Origin: CAYRGG01 sp964423745
GTDB taxonomy: Bacteria > Pseudomonadota > Gammaproteobacteria > Competibacterales > Competibacteraceae
Direction of reading: 5' to 3'
Length of the DNA stretch: 39,884 bases
NCBI GenBank assembly: GCA_964423745.1
Contig: CAYRGG010000042.1
Span: 1-39,884 of the forward strand
The position numbers were made by a program, and so were the translations under genes. This document shows positions 33,523 through 39,884 of this stretch, one piece after another. The notes under the pieces were generated by a model. The model ran no database searches, had not been told where the DNA came from, and worked only from the letters and a program-made list of their open reading frames with translations. The number at the start of each line of letters is the position of its first letter. Positions within the stretch are counted from its first letter, which is position 1.

Positions 33523-33596
33523 ACATAACGCTCCAAATAACCTGCCGCCGAGGAGCGCTAGCGACACAGGCGGTCAGGTTGATTTGGTTGTTAGGC
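33523..33596 (-). other. attC recombination site 3
   Basis: A 74-bp site with textbook form. Read leftward it begins GCCTAAC, AACCAAATCAACCTGACCGCC, a short loop, then GGCGGCAGGTTATTTGGAGC and GTTATGT. The stem pairs almost fully, with the usual few unpaired bases that give strand choice. It closes the DUF433/DUF5615 cassette, whose last stop lies 31 bases away. Confidence 0.9.
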
Positions 33597-33626
33597 GACC
33601 TTTAGACATAGAACCTATCCCCCCTA

Positions 33627-33977
33627 CTACCTTATCCGGATTCGAGTTTTATCCACTATCCAGAGGTGACCTTTTATGGACTCTTCTTTAAGCACCTGAA
33701 GGATACGGCGAAAGACCGACAATACATGAACTTTGTCTTGCGTTCCAAGACGCAAAACTAATAAACCAGTATACTTCTCAGGAGGGTAAAGGCGCAAATC
33801 CGCAAAATCCGTATCCAAGGTCACAAGAATTCGTTCTTCGGTTTTACAAACCTGAGCAAGATCCACATCTGAACTACCACTCAACATTTGTTCGTCGACC
33901 GTAAGGGCATCGTGTCCTGCTTCGCGCAGTAGCTCGGCGACCTCCACCGGAAGATTTTCATCGATCTTAAAATTCAT
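33627..33977 (-). CDS. DUF5615 PIN-like toxin
   Basis: A 116-residue protein of the DUF5615 (Mut7-C/PIN-like) family. Conserved acidic residues are seen in MNFKIDENLPVEVAELLREAGHDALTV (Asp6/Glu7) and RILVTLDTDFADLRLYPP (about residue 50), followed by YTGLLVLRLGTQDK. Such proteins are predicted RNases and regularly pair with DUF433 antitoxins. It begins 7 bases after the DUF433 stop. The two form a toxin-antitoxin cassette in the array. Confidence 0.88.
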   Translation of the reverse strand: MNFKIDENLPVEVAELLREAGHDALTVDEQMLSGSSDVDLAQVCKTEERILVTLDTDFADLRLYPPEKYTGLLVLRLGTQDKVHVLSVFRRILQVLKEESIKGHLWIVDKTRIRIR

Positions 33978-33984
33978 TGGTCAG

Positions 33985-34212
33985 CTATGCGGGTAACGTG
34001 ACTACCCGCTCACGCGCTAAATCAGCAGCATAGGCAATCGTTGCCTGCACTGCTTCGCGGCTGATCGAGGGGTAACTTTTTACGCACTGTTCGGGGGTTA
34101 AACCCGCCGCAAGATTATCGAGAATCACGGACACCATTACGCGTGTGCCCTTGATGCAAGGTTTGCCATGGCAAACATTCGGATCAACAGTAATATGTTT
34201 TTGCCAATTCAT
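33985..34212 (-). CDS. DUF433 antitoxin
   Basis: A 75-residue protein of the DUF433 family, a MerR/Trip230-type helix-turn-helix. The motif ITVDPNVCHGKPCIKGTRVMVSVILDNLAAGLTPEQCVKSYPSISREAVQATIAYAADL covers nearly the whole protein. DUF433 proteins are the usual partners of DUF5615 toxins. The gene is first in the cassette, 60 bases inside the boundary given by the degenerate attC at 34273-34403, and likely represses its own promoter. Confidence 0.9.
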   Translation of the reverse strand: MNWQKHITVDPNVCHGKPCIKGTRVMVSVILDNLAAGLTPEQCVKSYPSISREAVQATIAYAADLARERVVTLPA

Positions 34213-34272
34213 TCTGATACCTCACCGTCATAATAGTCGCATCCCTCTGTAGTATCATCTAATACTAACATC

Positions 34273-34403
34273 GCCTAATGTGGAACTGACGCGCGGCGCA
34301 CCCTGATAACGGTGCTTGCACCGGTTATCAGGGGAATACGTCGCGTCGAGCGTTTGGTTGTCGAGGCGCGAAGCGCTGCGTCCGGTTGAGCATCGGGTTA
34401 GGC
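34273..34403 (-). other. Degenerate attC-like site with an internal perfect hairpin
   Basis: Read leftward it begins GCCTAAC and CTCAACCGGACGC, and ends GCGCGTCAGTTCCAC then ATTAGGC, an imperfect R' box (GTT changed to ATT). Between them lies a strong hairpin at 34301-34333: CCCTGATAACGGTGC against GCACCGGTTATCAGGG, with one bulged base and a two-base loop. Position and direction match the other three sites, so it is probably an old or mutated attC. It may no longer recombine. Confidence 0.55.
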
Positions 34404-34715
34404 GCATAATCAATTGTTTAGCTACTAAAATACTCCAAAGCATAATCAAGCAACAAGCGGCATTAGCCTCGCTGGTAAGCCACGGGGCCAGATGACGTTG
34501 GCGGAGCTGGAGGCGGTGGTGGGGTGGCTGGAACGGCATCGGCTCGTAGATTATCTGACGCTTTTGAGGAATGACCCGAAGTACCGGTTTTCGGCGAGTC
34601 GGCAGGGTCATGGCATGTAGGGTGCTGTGCGACGGTAGGGTTAGCGAGTCATCGGGTTCTATCATCTGAGCTTGCACTGTTAGCTATTTAGATCCATAAC
34701 AAAGGAGGCTTTGAC
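34404..34715. other. Stretch without a firm gene
   Basis: Between the last attC-like site and the small membrane protein genes. A rightward 41-codon ORF at 34492-34617 (MTLAELEAVVGWLERHRLVD then YLTLLRNDPKYRF) looks protein-like and may be a gene tail or remnant, but has no good ribosome site. Nothing else is supported. The AAAGGAGG at 34701-34708 is the ribosome site for the next gene. Confidence 0.4.
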
Positions 34716-34943
34716 GTGTCTAAAGTAGATAAACTTAAAGAAGAGATCGGATGGCTCAAGGTGACGTATGCTATTCTTGCAGCTGTCTATGTTTCCTTAG
34801 TGGCATGGGTAGCACAGAACTTAAAGACGGCGGATACAGCGCTTGTAGCCTTGGCTGTCCTAGTGATGATTCTAGTGGGCGTGGCTATAATTACAGTCAA
34901 CTACGCAGCATACCGCCGTATCAAAGAATTGGGTGATTTATGA
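34716..34943 (+). CDS. Small two-span membrane protein
   Basis: A 75-residue protein started by GTG behind a near-perfect AAAGGAGG seven bases upstream. After a charged head (MSKVDKLKEEIGWLK) there are two spans, VTYAILAAVYVSLVAWVA and TALVALAVLVMILVGVAIITVNYAAY, and a short basic end. Proteins of this design are found in accessory regions, usually followed by a second tiny membrane protein as here. Toxin, holin-like or accessory roles are all possible. It runs rightward, opposite to the cassette genes, so it is not a normal cassette gene. Confidence 0.7.
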   Translation: MSKVDKLKEEIGWLKVTYAILAAVYVSLVAWVAQNLKTADTALVALAVLVMILVGVAIITVNYAAYRRIKELGDL

Positions 34944-35029
34944 GCACAAATGAAATACTGCTGATTATTGGTGTTGTTGTGGGCTTTGGTTCTATTTTGT
35001 GGGTGGCGTTCAAATCCACTAGGATGTAA
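34940..35029 (+). CDS. 29-residue single-span membrane peptide
   Basis: It starts with an ATGA overlap on the preceding stop and encodes MSTNEILLIIGVVVGFGSIL and WVAFKSTRM, one hydrophobic helix with a short basic tail. Translational coupling to the 75-residue gene makes it likely that it is real and works with it. Size and form recall small type I toxins or subunit-like peptides, but no function can be assigned. Confidence 0.6.
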   Translation: MSTNEILLIIGVVVGFGSILWVAFKSTRM

Positions 35030-35178
35030 TTTGGCCCCCTCATTTGTGAGAATAGTAATACAGAGAAATAACAATGGCAAATGCAGACGCATTTGAATGC
35101 AGCCGAGTATTGTCTTGTCCGCGATAAAGCTTTTCACAGTTGGCAACTGGTGACTTGCGCCCACGTTGTCAGCTAAAC

Positions 35179-35394
35179 GGCGCTGTTGCAAAAACTGGGT
35201 TATAAGCGATCATAGCCTCTTGTGCTAATCGGGGCTCGGGTATGAACGACTTCAAATGGCGCCACTTTTAAGGCGAGATTATTCTATGGGCGGTACGTTG
35301 GTACTGTAAATACGGTATCAGTTACCGCGACTTGGAAGAAATGCTCTGCGAACGAGGCGTCGAGGTCGATCACACTACAATCTACGACCTGTGA
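35179..35394 (+). pseudogene. IS6 (IS26-like) element remnant: left end and transposase N-terminus
   Basis: GGCGCTGTTGCAAA at 35179-35192 is one base away from the IS26-type terminal repeat. From the ATG at 35242 the frame reads MNDFKWRHF, a TAA, then GEIILWAVRWYCKYGISYRD and LEEMLCERGVEVDHTTIYDL, the N-terminal helix-turn-helix of IS6 transposases. The stop at codon 10 and the loss of everything after about codon 50, including the DDE core, make it dead. Confidence 0.85.
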
Positions 35395-35410
35395 AAAAAT
35401 ATACTGGAAA

Positions 35411-35426
35411 CTGTATGCTTATACAG
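35411..35426. promoter_or_regulatory. LexA (SOS) box-like palindrome
   Basis: CTGTATGCTTATACAG is a perfect CTGT-N8-ACAG palindrome with an A in front, matching the gammaproteobacterial LexA consensus. It lies 30 bases before the ATG at 35456 of the broken IS1182-type transposase. It may be a leftover promoter of a deleted SOS gene, or the end of the IS. Confidence 0.5.
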
Positions 35427-35455
35427 AGCTGAGTGATGTTAGGGGTGTTGGCGCC

Positions 35456-36465
35456 ATGTTGGATCAGAAGCAGTTGTTCCTTGATAGGCCGGAATTGCCA
35501 AAGCGGACGCTAGGGGTGTTAGGAAAAGAACGGGGACGGTGCGGCTGGTGCCCGTGAACCGTAATCAGTTGTGCTGGCACATGCTGGATGTTGAGCAATT
35601 GATTGAGGAGGACCATCCTGCTCGAGCCATCTGGGAATTGGTGAGTCGGCTTGATTTGTCGCAGTTTCTGGCGACTATTCGTTCGTTCGAGGGTGATGCA
35701 GGCTGTCCGGCCTTTGACCCAACACTGCTGGTGAGTCTTTGGATCTATGCATACAGTCGTGGGATAAGTTCAGCACGAGAAATCCAGAGGCGCTGTGAGT
35801 ACGAACCCGCGTTTCAGTGGTTGACCGGTTTGCAGGTAATCAATCATCATACCTTGTCAGATTTTCGCATTGGTTACCGTGAAACGCTTGATGAGCTGTT
35901 CACGCAGGTGTTGGCGTGGTTGAGTCGCGAAGGGCTGATTGGACTCGAGCGGGTGATGCACGACGGCACGAAGATTGGTGCTGATGCTGGCCCTCACTCG
36001 TTTCGCAGTGAGGAGACTATTCAAAAACATCTTGACGTTGTACGCGCACAATTGCAGGCAATGGGCGCTCTGGGCGAGGAGATTCCACCGACTCGTCGTG
36101 AAACCGCATTGAGGCGCACACGTCGGGAACGCGAACAACGCCTGTTCTGAGCACTCATGGAGGTACGAGCGATTTAACGCACCAAGACGCTACGAAAAAG
36201 CAAACAGAAGTCCGGTGCCAGTACAACAGACCCTGATGCGCGGGTAATAAAGCAACACCGTCGCGCCTGTTGATTGAGTTACAACGTTCAGATATCGACA
36301 GATTCACGGGCAGGTATCGCGGTCGGGGTGAGCACAAGCCAAACGGCTCCGGATTATGAGCATCTGGTATCTGCAGTTGAGCAGATCAAACAACGACTGA
36401 CGCGCCTACCCAAGCGGGTCGTTGTGGATGCGGGCTATAGCAGTCGACAGAATATTATTGGGTAG
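35456..36465 (+). pseudogene. IS1182-family transposase, frameshifted and truncated
   Basis: The frame from 35456 reads MLDQKQLFLDRPELPKRTLG and shifts near 35530 into LVPVNRNQLCWHMLDVEQLIEEDHPARAIWELV, the DUF772 head of IS1182/IS5-like transposases, with FDPTLLVSLWIYAYSRGISSAREIQRRCEYEPAFQWL and LERVMHDGTKIGADAG. After 36150 there are several stops. The rest continues as ASTTDPDARV and YNVQISTDSRAGIAVGVSTS, then RVVVDAGYSSRQNI, where it meets the 3' end of the group II intron. The C-terminal DDE part is missing and does not resume on the far side of the intron. Confidence 0.85.
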
Positions 36466-38339
36466 ACCGGCCAGTCACCTGAACCGGTCCCCCGTTGCCA
36501 CCTATCGTGCCCAATTAAGGCAATAGGCGGCCGATAACCCCATTCACCACATTGGAGGCTAGTACACCGAATGGTATATTCGGACTGCTGGCATCGGAAA
36601 TTATCGCTCCAGTTGGGCGAACGACGCCCAATTGAACGAGCGCTTCTGACTACGTCGGTTCATCCAGTTGAAGAAAATACGCCGCGCTCGCGCAACGAAC
36701 CGTTTGAGGCTTTTGCCGTTATTCGATACGCCAAAATACACAATGTGGCCTTGCAGTTTCTTGCAAAACGTCAGCCAGATCGGTTGTACGTGGCTTTTGA
36801 ATCGATTCGACTTTACCCAAATTTTGACGTTATGCAGCTTCTCTCTCAGCGTCTTCTTGCTGGTTTTGACTTTAACCGACGTAAAACCGCCCTGTCGCGC
36901 CTTCGAGAGATAAAACGTAAAACCCAGGAAGTCAAAACTGCCTTGTTTGACGCCTTGCTCGAAGGTGTACTTATTGAAGGGTATACGCCGCGTTTTATCC
37001 CGGTTCAGTGTTAACCCGAACTTGGTTAAACGCTTTTCCAGCGATCGAATGATTTTGTCCACATCGCGGGTATCCGTGCACGCCACGACGAAGTCATCGC
37101 AGTAGCGAAAAATCCTAACCTGTCCCACAATATGTTTCGGAACGACCTTCTCGAACCATAAATCGACAACGTAGTGGGCATAAATATTGGCTAATACGGG
37201 ACTCAGGATAGAACCCTGCGGTAGGCCAACATCTTGTCTTTCTACCTTGCCATCGAGGACAGTGCCTGCTTTCAGCAGCCGGCTAATGTATCTCAGGAAG
37301 GTTTTATCCTTGATCTTCAGCGACAACATGTCCAGTAGGTCTCGGTGTCTTATGGTGCCGAAAAAGTTTTCCAAGTCAATATCGATGACCGTTTTGACGT
37401 TGTTGAACTTCAAGTACTTGGCTGTATCTCTAATCGCGCCATGCGCACTGCGGTGGCGGCGAAAGCCGTACGAGCAGTCGCAGAATAGCGGATCGTAGAT
37501 CGCTTCGAGAATTATTTTGCCACATAGCGATTGTACGACCTTATCTTCTATGTTGCTGATTCCCAGCGGCCGGTGTTTTCCGTTACCTTTTGGGATGAGT
37601 ACTTGCCGAACCGGTTCCGGCTTGTAGGCCATCGCTTTCATTCGGCGCACCAACGTCTGGATATTTTCCTCCAGGTCTTGGTCATACTCCTCTTTCGTTT
37701 TGCCATCAATTCCAACGGCTTTTCTCCCGTCCAGCTCATTGAAACAGCTCGTTAGGTTCTCCTCGCTGAAATGCGGCATCAGCCATTTAAACTCCAGGCG
37801 AGGATTGCCACGAGACAATGCAGTTATTCTCTCAAGTTTTGTTGCCATCATGATAGTGGATTTCGTTTCACCCCTAATGTCTCCCTCAAGAGAGCTTGGT
37901 TACCGAAGGCCCTTCCCCATGTGGCAGGCTTTCCCTACCTCCGAGTACTATGACCTAGCTGACTTCTTGAGCGCCGTCCCGATATCCTCCGCTTTTTAGG
38001 CTTGTCTATCGGTACTTCTTCCTGGAAGAGCGTTCAAGATCTCCCACGTTTACGTACACACTCTACAGCCATGCCCTGCTCTTAGACCCCGGTAGCGCCC
38101 TTAACGATAAGGCCCATCATGACCGCTAAGGATGTTGGCTTCCACTGTCGAGAAGGTGTCGCCCACTACAGGTTGCACACATCTCGGGGCTTACAAACTT
38201 CAACCTTTCCGGCTTACGGTCTGGCTGTTGCCCTGTTTACACTTGATCTATGTCGTCACCTCCATAGACCCAAAACTCGGTACTCGATGCCATGGGCTAG
38301 CTTTCGAGGGAGGACTTGCACCTCCAAGTCTGTACGCAC
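36466..38339 (-). mobile_element. Group II intron, nearly complete
   Basis: Read leftward it starts GTGCGTACAGACTTGGAGG (5' consensus GUGYG) at 38339, followed by a hairpin GGAGGTGCAAGTCCTCC typical of bacterial group II domain I, about 490 bases of ribozyme sequence including AAGTCAGCTAGGTCATAGTA, then the maturase gene. The 3' part (36466-36600) ends with CCGGTCTAC. I place the 3' boundary at about 36466 where IS1182 sequence begins, and could not recognise a canonical domain V. The two flanks belong to different genes (IS1182 on one side, DUF932 on the other), so the region has rearranged after or with insertion. Confidence 0.75.
36601..37851 (-). CDS. Group II intron reverse transcriptase/maturase
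   Basis: A 416-residue protein with RT domains in order: GRKAVGIDGKTKEEY, KPEPVRQVLIPKGNGKHRPLGIS (about residue 78), YGFRRHRSAHGAI, VIDIDLENFFGTIRH (about 155), GLPQGSILSPVLANIYAHYVVDLW (about 210), FRYCDDFVVAC (about 248) and FLGFTFYLS, then the maturase X domain with WLTFCKKLQGHIVYFGV. There is no HNH endonuclease. The active site reads YCDD rather than YADD, an uncommon change. The frame ends at TAA 36601-36603, but the next 13 codons (FPMPAVRIYHSVY, then TAG at 36559-36561) are the usual family C-terminus, so the protein is shortened by a nonsense codon. It is probably weakly active or dead. Confidence 0.88.
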   Translation of the reverse strand: MMATKLERITALSRGNPRLEFKWLMPHFSEENLTSCFNELDGRKAVGIDGKTKEEYDQDLEENIQTLVRRMKAMAYKPEPVRQVLIPKGNGKHRPLGISNIEDKVVQSLCGKIILEAIYDPLFCDCSYGFRRHRSAHGAIRDTAKYLKFNNVKTVIDIDLENFFGTIRHRDLLDMLSLKIKDKTFLRYISRLLKAGTVLDGKVERQDVGLPQGSILSPVLANIYAHYVVDLWFEKVVPKHIVGQVRIFRYCDDFVVACTDTRDVDKIIRSLEKRLTKFGLTLNRDKTRRIPFNKYTFEQGVKQGSFDFLGFTFYLSKARQGGFTSVKVKTSKKTLREKLHNVKIWVKSNRFKSHVQPIWLTFCKKLQGHIVYFGVSNNGKSLKRFVARARRIFFNWMNRRSQKRSFNWASFAQLER

Positions 38340-38439
38340 TTCGTGGCGTACCTCGACATGCATGAGCACAACATCGACATGGTGGGCCATGGATTGAAAC
38401 GGACGGCCGGGTGAAGCAACGTTTATAACCATAGATCCG

Positions 38440-38958
38440 ATGGTGTATCGGCTAGTTTGCAAAAATGGACTTGTGATAGGTTCTGTCATCAAAAACGGTC
38501 GATTTCGTAAGAATCATGTGGGCCGTCGAGTTGAAGTTGGTGAAAATTATAGCATCTACACTGACGAGACCCGTGCCGCCGATGACCGGGCGTTGATGTT
38601 GAAGGTGCGCGATAGTATCCGAGCCTTGGCACAACCTGAGTTGTTCCAACGGTTGTTGGATGATATGCGCTAGGCCACTGAAGGCCCTCGGGTAGCAAAC
38701 CCCATTGCCGCCGCGGAAACACTCGGTAAAGCCCATATACTCTCTCAAAGTGAGCGGGAATCGGTGCTCACCCGTTTAATTGAAGACCGGGATTATTCTC
38801 GTTGGGGCATGGTCAATGCCGTCACCGCAACGGCTAATGATCATGAGTCTTATAACCGGGCTGTAGAGCTGGAATATCTCGGTGGCCGTATGCTCAACAT
38901 GCCTGCCAAGCAGTGGCAGCCCATTGCCGAAGCCGAGAGGTTGAGCGCGGCGGCGTAA
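38440..38958 (+). pseudogene. DUF932 family gene, 5'-truncated with an in-frame TAG
   Basis: One reading frame gives MVYRLVCKNGLVIGSVIKNG, then NHVGRRVEVGENYSIYT and LAQPELFQRLLDDMR, a TAG at 38671-38673, and continues in the same frame with ATEGPRVANPIAAAETLGKA and LTRLIEDRDYSRWGMVNAVT, ending GGRMLNMPAKQWQPIAEA. The pattern RLVCxNGLV and the end ...RYGLxNAVTxxA...YDRAxELExxGG...LP are those of DUF932/plasmid-type proteins. About 150 residues at the N-terminus are absent, upstream of which the intron begins. The amber codon stands where Gln (CAG) is plausible. Such genes are common on plasmids and integrated elements. Confidence 0.75.
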
Positions 38959-38971
38959 GTGCATTATTGGT

Positions 38972-38993
38972 ACGCCATGGATGGCGTTTTTTT
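38972..38993 (+). terminator. Rho-independent terminator after DUF932 remnant
   Basis: A perfect seven-base stem ACGCCAT / ATGGCGT with a two-base loop is followed by a run of seven T. It lies 13 bases after the DUF932 frame end. Confidence 0.8.
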
Positions 38994-39130
38994 AGTATGG
39001 AGGCAATGATGCCCCTTTGTTTTTTTCCAACCAACTTTTGGTACAAACGATGTCAAAATTAGGTGATGTGTGATATGCTATGAATACATATAATTGCATT
39101 GCATGCATTAGCACTCACAGAGATCAAACT

Positions 39131-39397
39131 ATGTCAGGACATACCATCACTATCCGTACCGATCCGACAACCGCAAAGCAAATTACAGCCCTTGCCGAAG
39201 CGATGGAACGCTCTCGCAACTGGGTGATTGAGGATGCGATCAAGCAGTACATTGAGACGCAAGCTTGGCAAATTGAGGGCATCAGAGATGCGATGACCGC
39301 TCTGGACAAAGGAGAAGGTATTGCCCATGAGGAGGTCATGGATGAAATGGATGCTCTCGTCGAGGAAAAGATTCAAGAACAAGAAAGCCGGACATGA
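39131..39397 (+). CDS. Ribbon-helix-helix (CopG/ParD-like) antitoxin
   Basis: An 88-residue antitoxin: MSGHTITIRTDPTTAKQITALAEAMERSRNWVIEDAIKQYIE forms the ribbon-helix-helix, and the acidic tail (ALDKGEGIAHEEVMDEMDALVEEKIQEQES) is the part that wraps the toxin. An in-frame ATG at 39080 would add 17 unrelated residues. The ATG at 39131 has AGAG close upstream and starts the family sequence. A TGCATGCA palindrome about 25 bases before it could be the autoregulatory operator. It overlaps parE by four bases (ATGA). Confidence 0.9.
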   Translation: MSGHTITIRTDPTTAKQITALAEAMERSRNWVIEDAIKQYIETQAWQIEGIRDAMTALDKGEGIAHEEVMDEMDALVEEKIQEQESRT

Positions 39398-39738
39398 GGA
39401 TCCTTTGGTCCCCTCAAGCCAGGGAGGATCTTCGAGCTATTATTTTGTACATTGCCGAAGAGAATCCTTATGCTGCTGGCTCCCTTCAGTCTCGAATTAA
39501 GAAACAGGTTAAACATTTGGTGGATAATCCACATATCGGGCGTCCCGGTAGGGTGCCAGGGACACGAGAACTGGTTATCACGACAAGTCCCTACATAGTG
39601 CCCTACCGGGTTTTAGAAAATAGGTTGGAAGTCTTGCGGGTTTATCATGGGGCGCGGAGGTGGCCCGAGACCTTCAGCAATAGCAATAGTCAAGCTTATA
39701 ATTATTTTAATAGGTTATATATCGGGATAAATGGTTAA
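39394..39738 (+). CDS. parE: RelE/ParE family toxin with an altered C-terminus
   Basis: A 114-residue toxin: MRILWSPQAREDLRAIILYIAEENPYAAGSLQSRIKKQVKHLVDNPHIGRPGRVPGTRELVI, then SPYIVPYRVLENRLEVLRVYHGARRWPE. Family members normally end just after RRWP, while here about 20 more residues (TFSNSNSQAYNYFNRLYI and GING) follow and run up to the IS630 fragment. The original stop was probably lost when the IS arrived, giving a fused tail. The core residues of the ParE fold are intact, so activity is plausible. Confidence 0.88.
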   Translation: MRILWSPQAREDLRAIILYIAEENPYAAGSLQSRIKKQVKHLVDNPHIGRPGRVPGTRELVITTSPYIVPYRVLENRLEVLRVYHGARRWPETFSNSNSQAYNYFNRLYIGING

Positions 39739-39742
39739 TTTG

Positions 39743-39884
39743 GTACGAAAAGGCCTCAATCGCCTCGCTGACCCCGGCGGCCTTATGTGAAGACAGATTA
39801 TCGGCAATTACGATATCACCCGGTTGTAAGGTAGGGATCAGTTGGGTGGTCACATAGGTCTTGAACGCCTCGCCATTCATGGCC
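39743..39884 (-). pseudogene. IS630-family transposase fragment (runs off right edge)
   Basis: Reading leftward from the window end: AMNGEAFKTYVTTQLIPTLQ then PGDIVIADNLSSHKAAGVSEA and IEAF, the DDE region of IS630 transposases with the second Asp in DNLSSHK. The family's next segment (YLPPYSPDLNPIE with the catalytic Glu) is missing, as homology stops near 39743. Therefore the copy lacks its C-terminus. The N-terminal part lies outside the window. Confidence 0.82.

Noticed and set aside
34255..34677. Leftward 140-codon ORF across the attC-like site
   Set aside because: It spans a recombination site and a perfect hairpin, has mixed composition and no family resemblance, so it is likely a by-product of GC-rich palindromic DNA.
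36571..37014. Rightward ORF of 147 codons in the intron
   Set aside because: It is antisense to a well-conserved reverse transcriptase C-terminal region and is a shadow.

Overview
The window looks like a chromosome segment of a gammaproteobacterium of middling GC that I cannot name more closely. The pointers are a ubiG / MupP-type phosphatase / mtaD / mtnA neighbourhood like that of Pseudomonas and relatives, a TatD of E. coli type, LptF/LptG-type permeases, OmpA, and a pterin carbinolamine dehydratase at the left edge. There are no rRNA or tRNA genes and no CRISPR array.

Region 1 (about 1.2-14 kb) is the main system. It is a two-armed gene cluster for making, and probably exporting, a bacterial sphingolipid. 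The leftward arm encodes a fatty acyl-AMP ligase/acyl-ACP synthetase, a ceramide-reductase-like NAD epimerase, a dedicated acyl carrier protein, a serine palmitoyltransferase-like alpha-oxoamine synthase and an MsbA-like ABC exporter, and it runs on towards tatD. The rightward arm encodes a GNAT-fold bacterial ceramide synthase, a small nucleotidyltransferase that may activate a head group, an LptF/LptG-type permease pair outside its usual context, and two glycosyltransferase-like proteins. A 482-bp divergent control region lies between the arms and carries three direct repeats at an exact 21-bp period. A methyltransferase and a small secreted protein follow. The likely logic is: acyl-ACP made by ligase plus ACP, condensation with serine by SPT, N-acylation by the GNAT enzyme, reduction by the epimerase, then head-group addition and movement to the outer membrane.

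Region 2 (15.8-31 kb) is ordinary chromosome with some oddities. It holds a 141-bp MITE with perfect terminal repeats and a target duplication, a long unusual pyruvate kinase, a lone phage gpD-like hub protein, a YihY/BrkB membrane protein, a membrane-anchored protein of unknown function, ergothioneine genes egtB-egtD, the mtaD-ubiG-phosphatase operon, ompA, an orphan OmpR-type regulator with a TTG start, mtnA and a MaoC hydratase.

Region 3 (31.2-39.9 kb) is an accessory scrapyard. It contains an integron-type cassette array without an integrase in view: three clear attC sites plus one degenerate, all in the same direction. The cassettes carry a HicBA module whose toxin gene has an in-frame stop, a DUF433/DUF5615 module, a 43-residue ORF, and an ORF cut off by a group II intron fragment. 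Next come a pair of tiny membrane proteins, an IS6 remnant, a LexA-like box, a broken IS1182-type transposase, a nearly complete group II intron with a YCDD reverse transcriptase, a broken DUF932 gene, an RHH/ParE toxin-antitoxin pair and an IS630 fragment running off the right edge.
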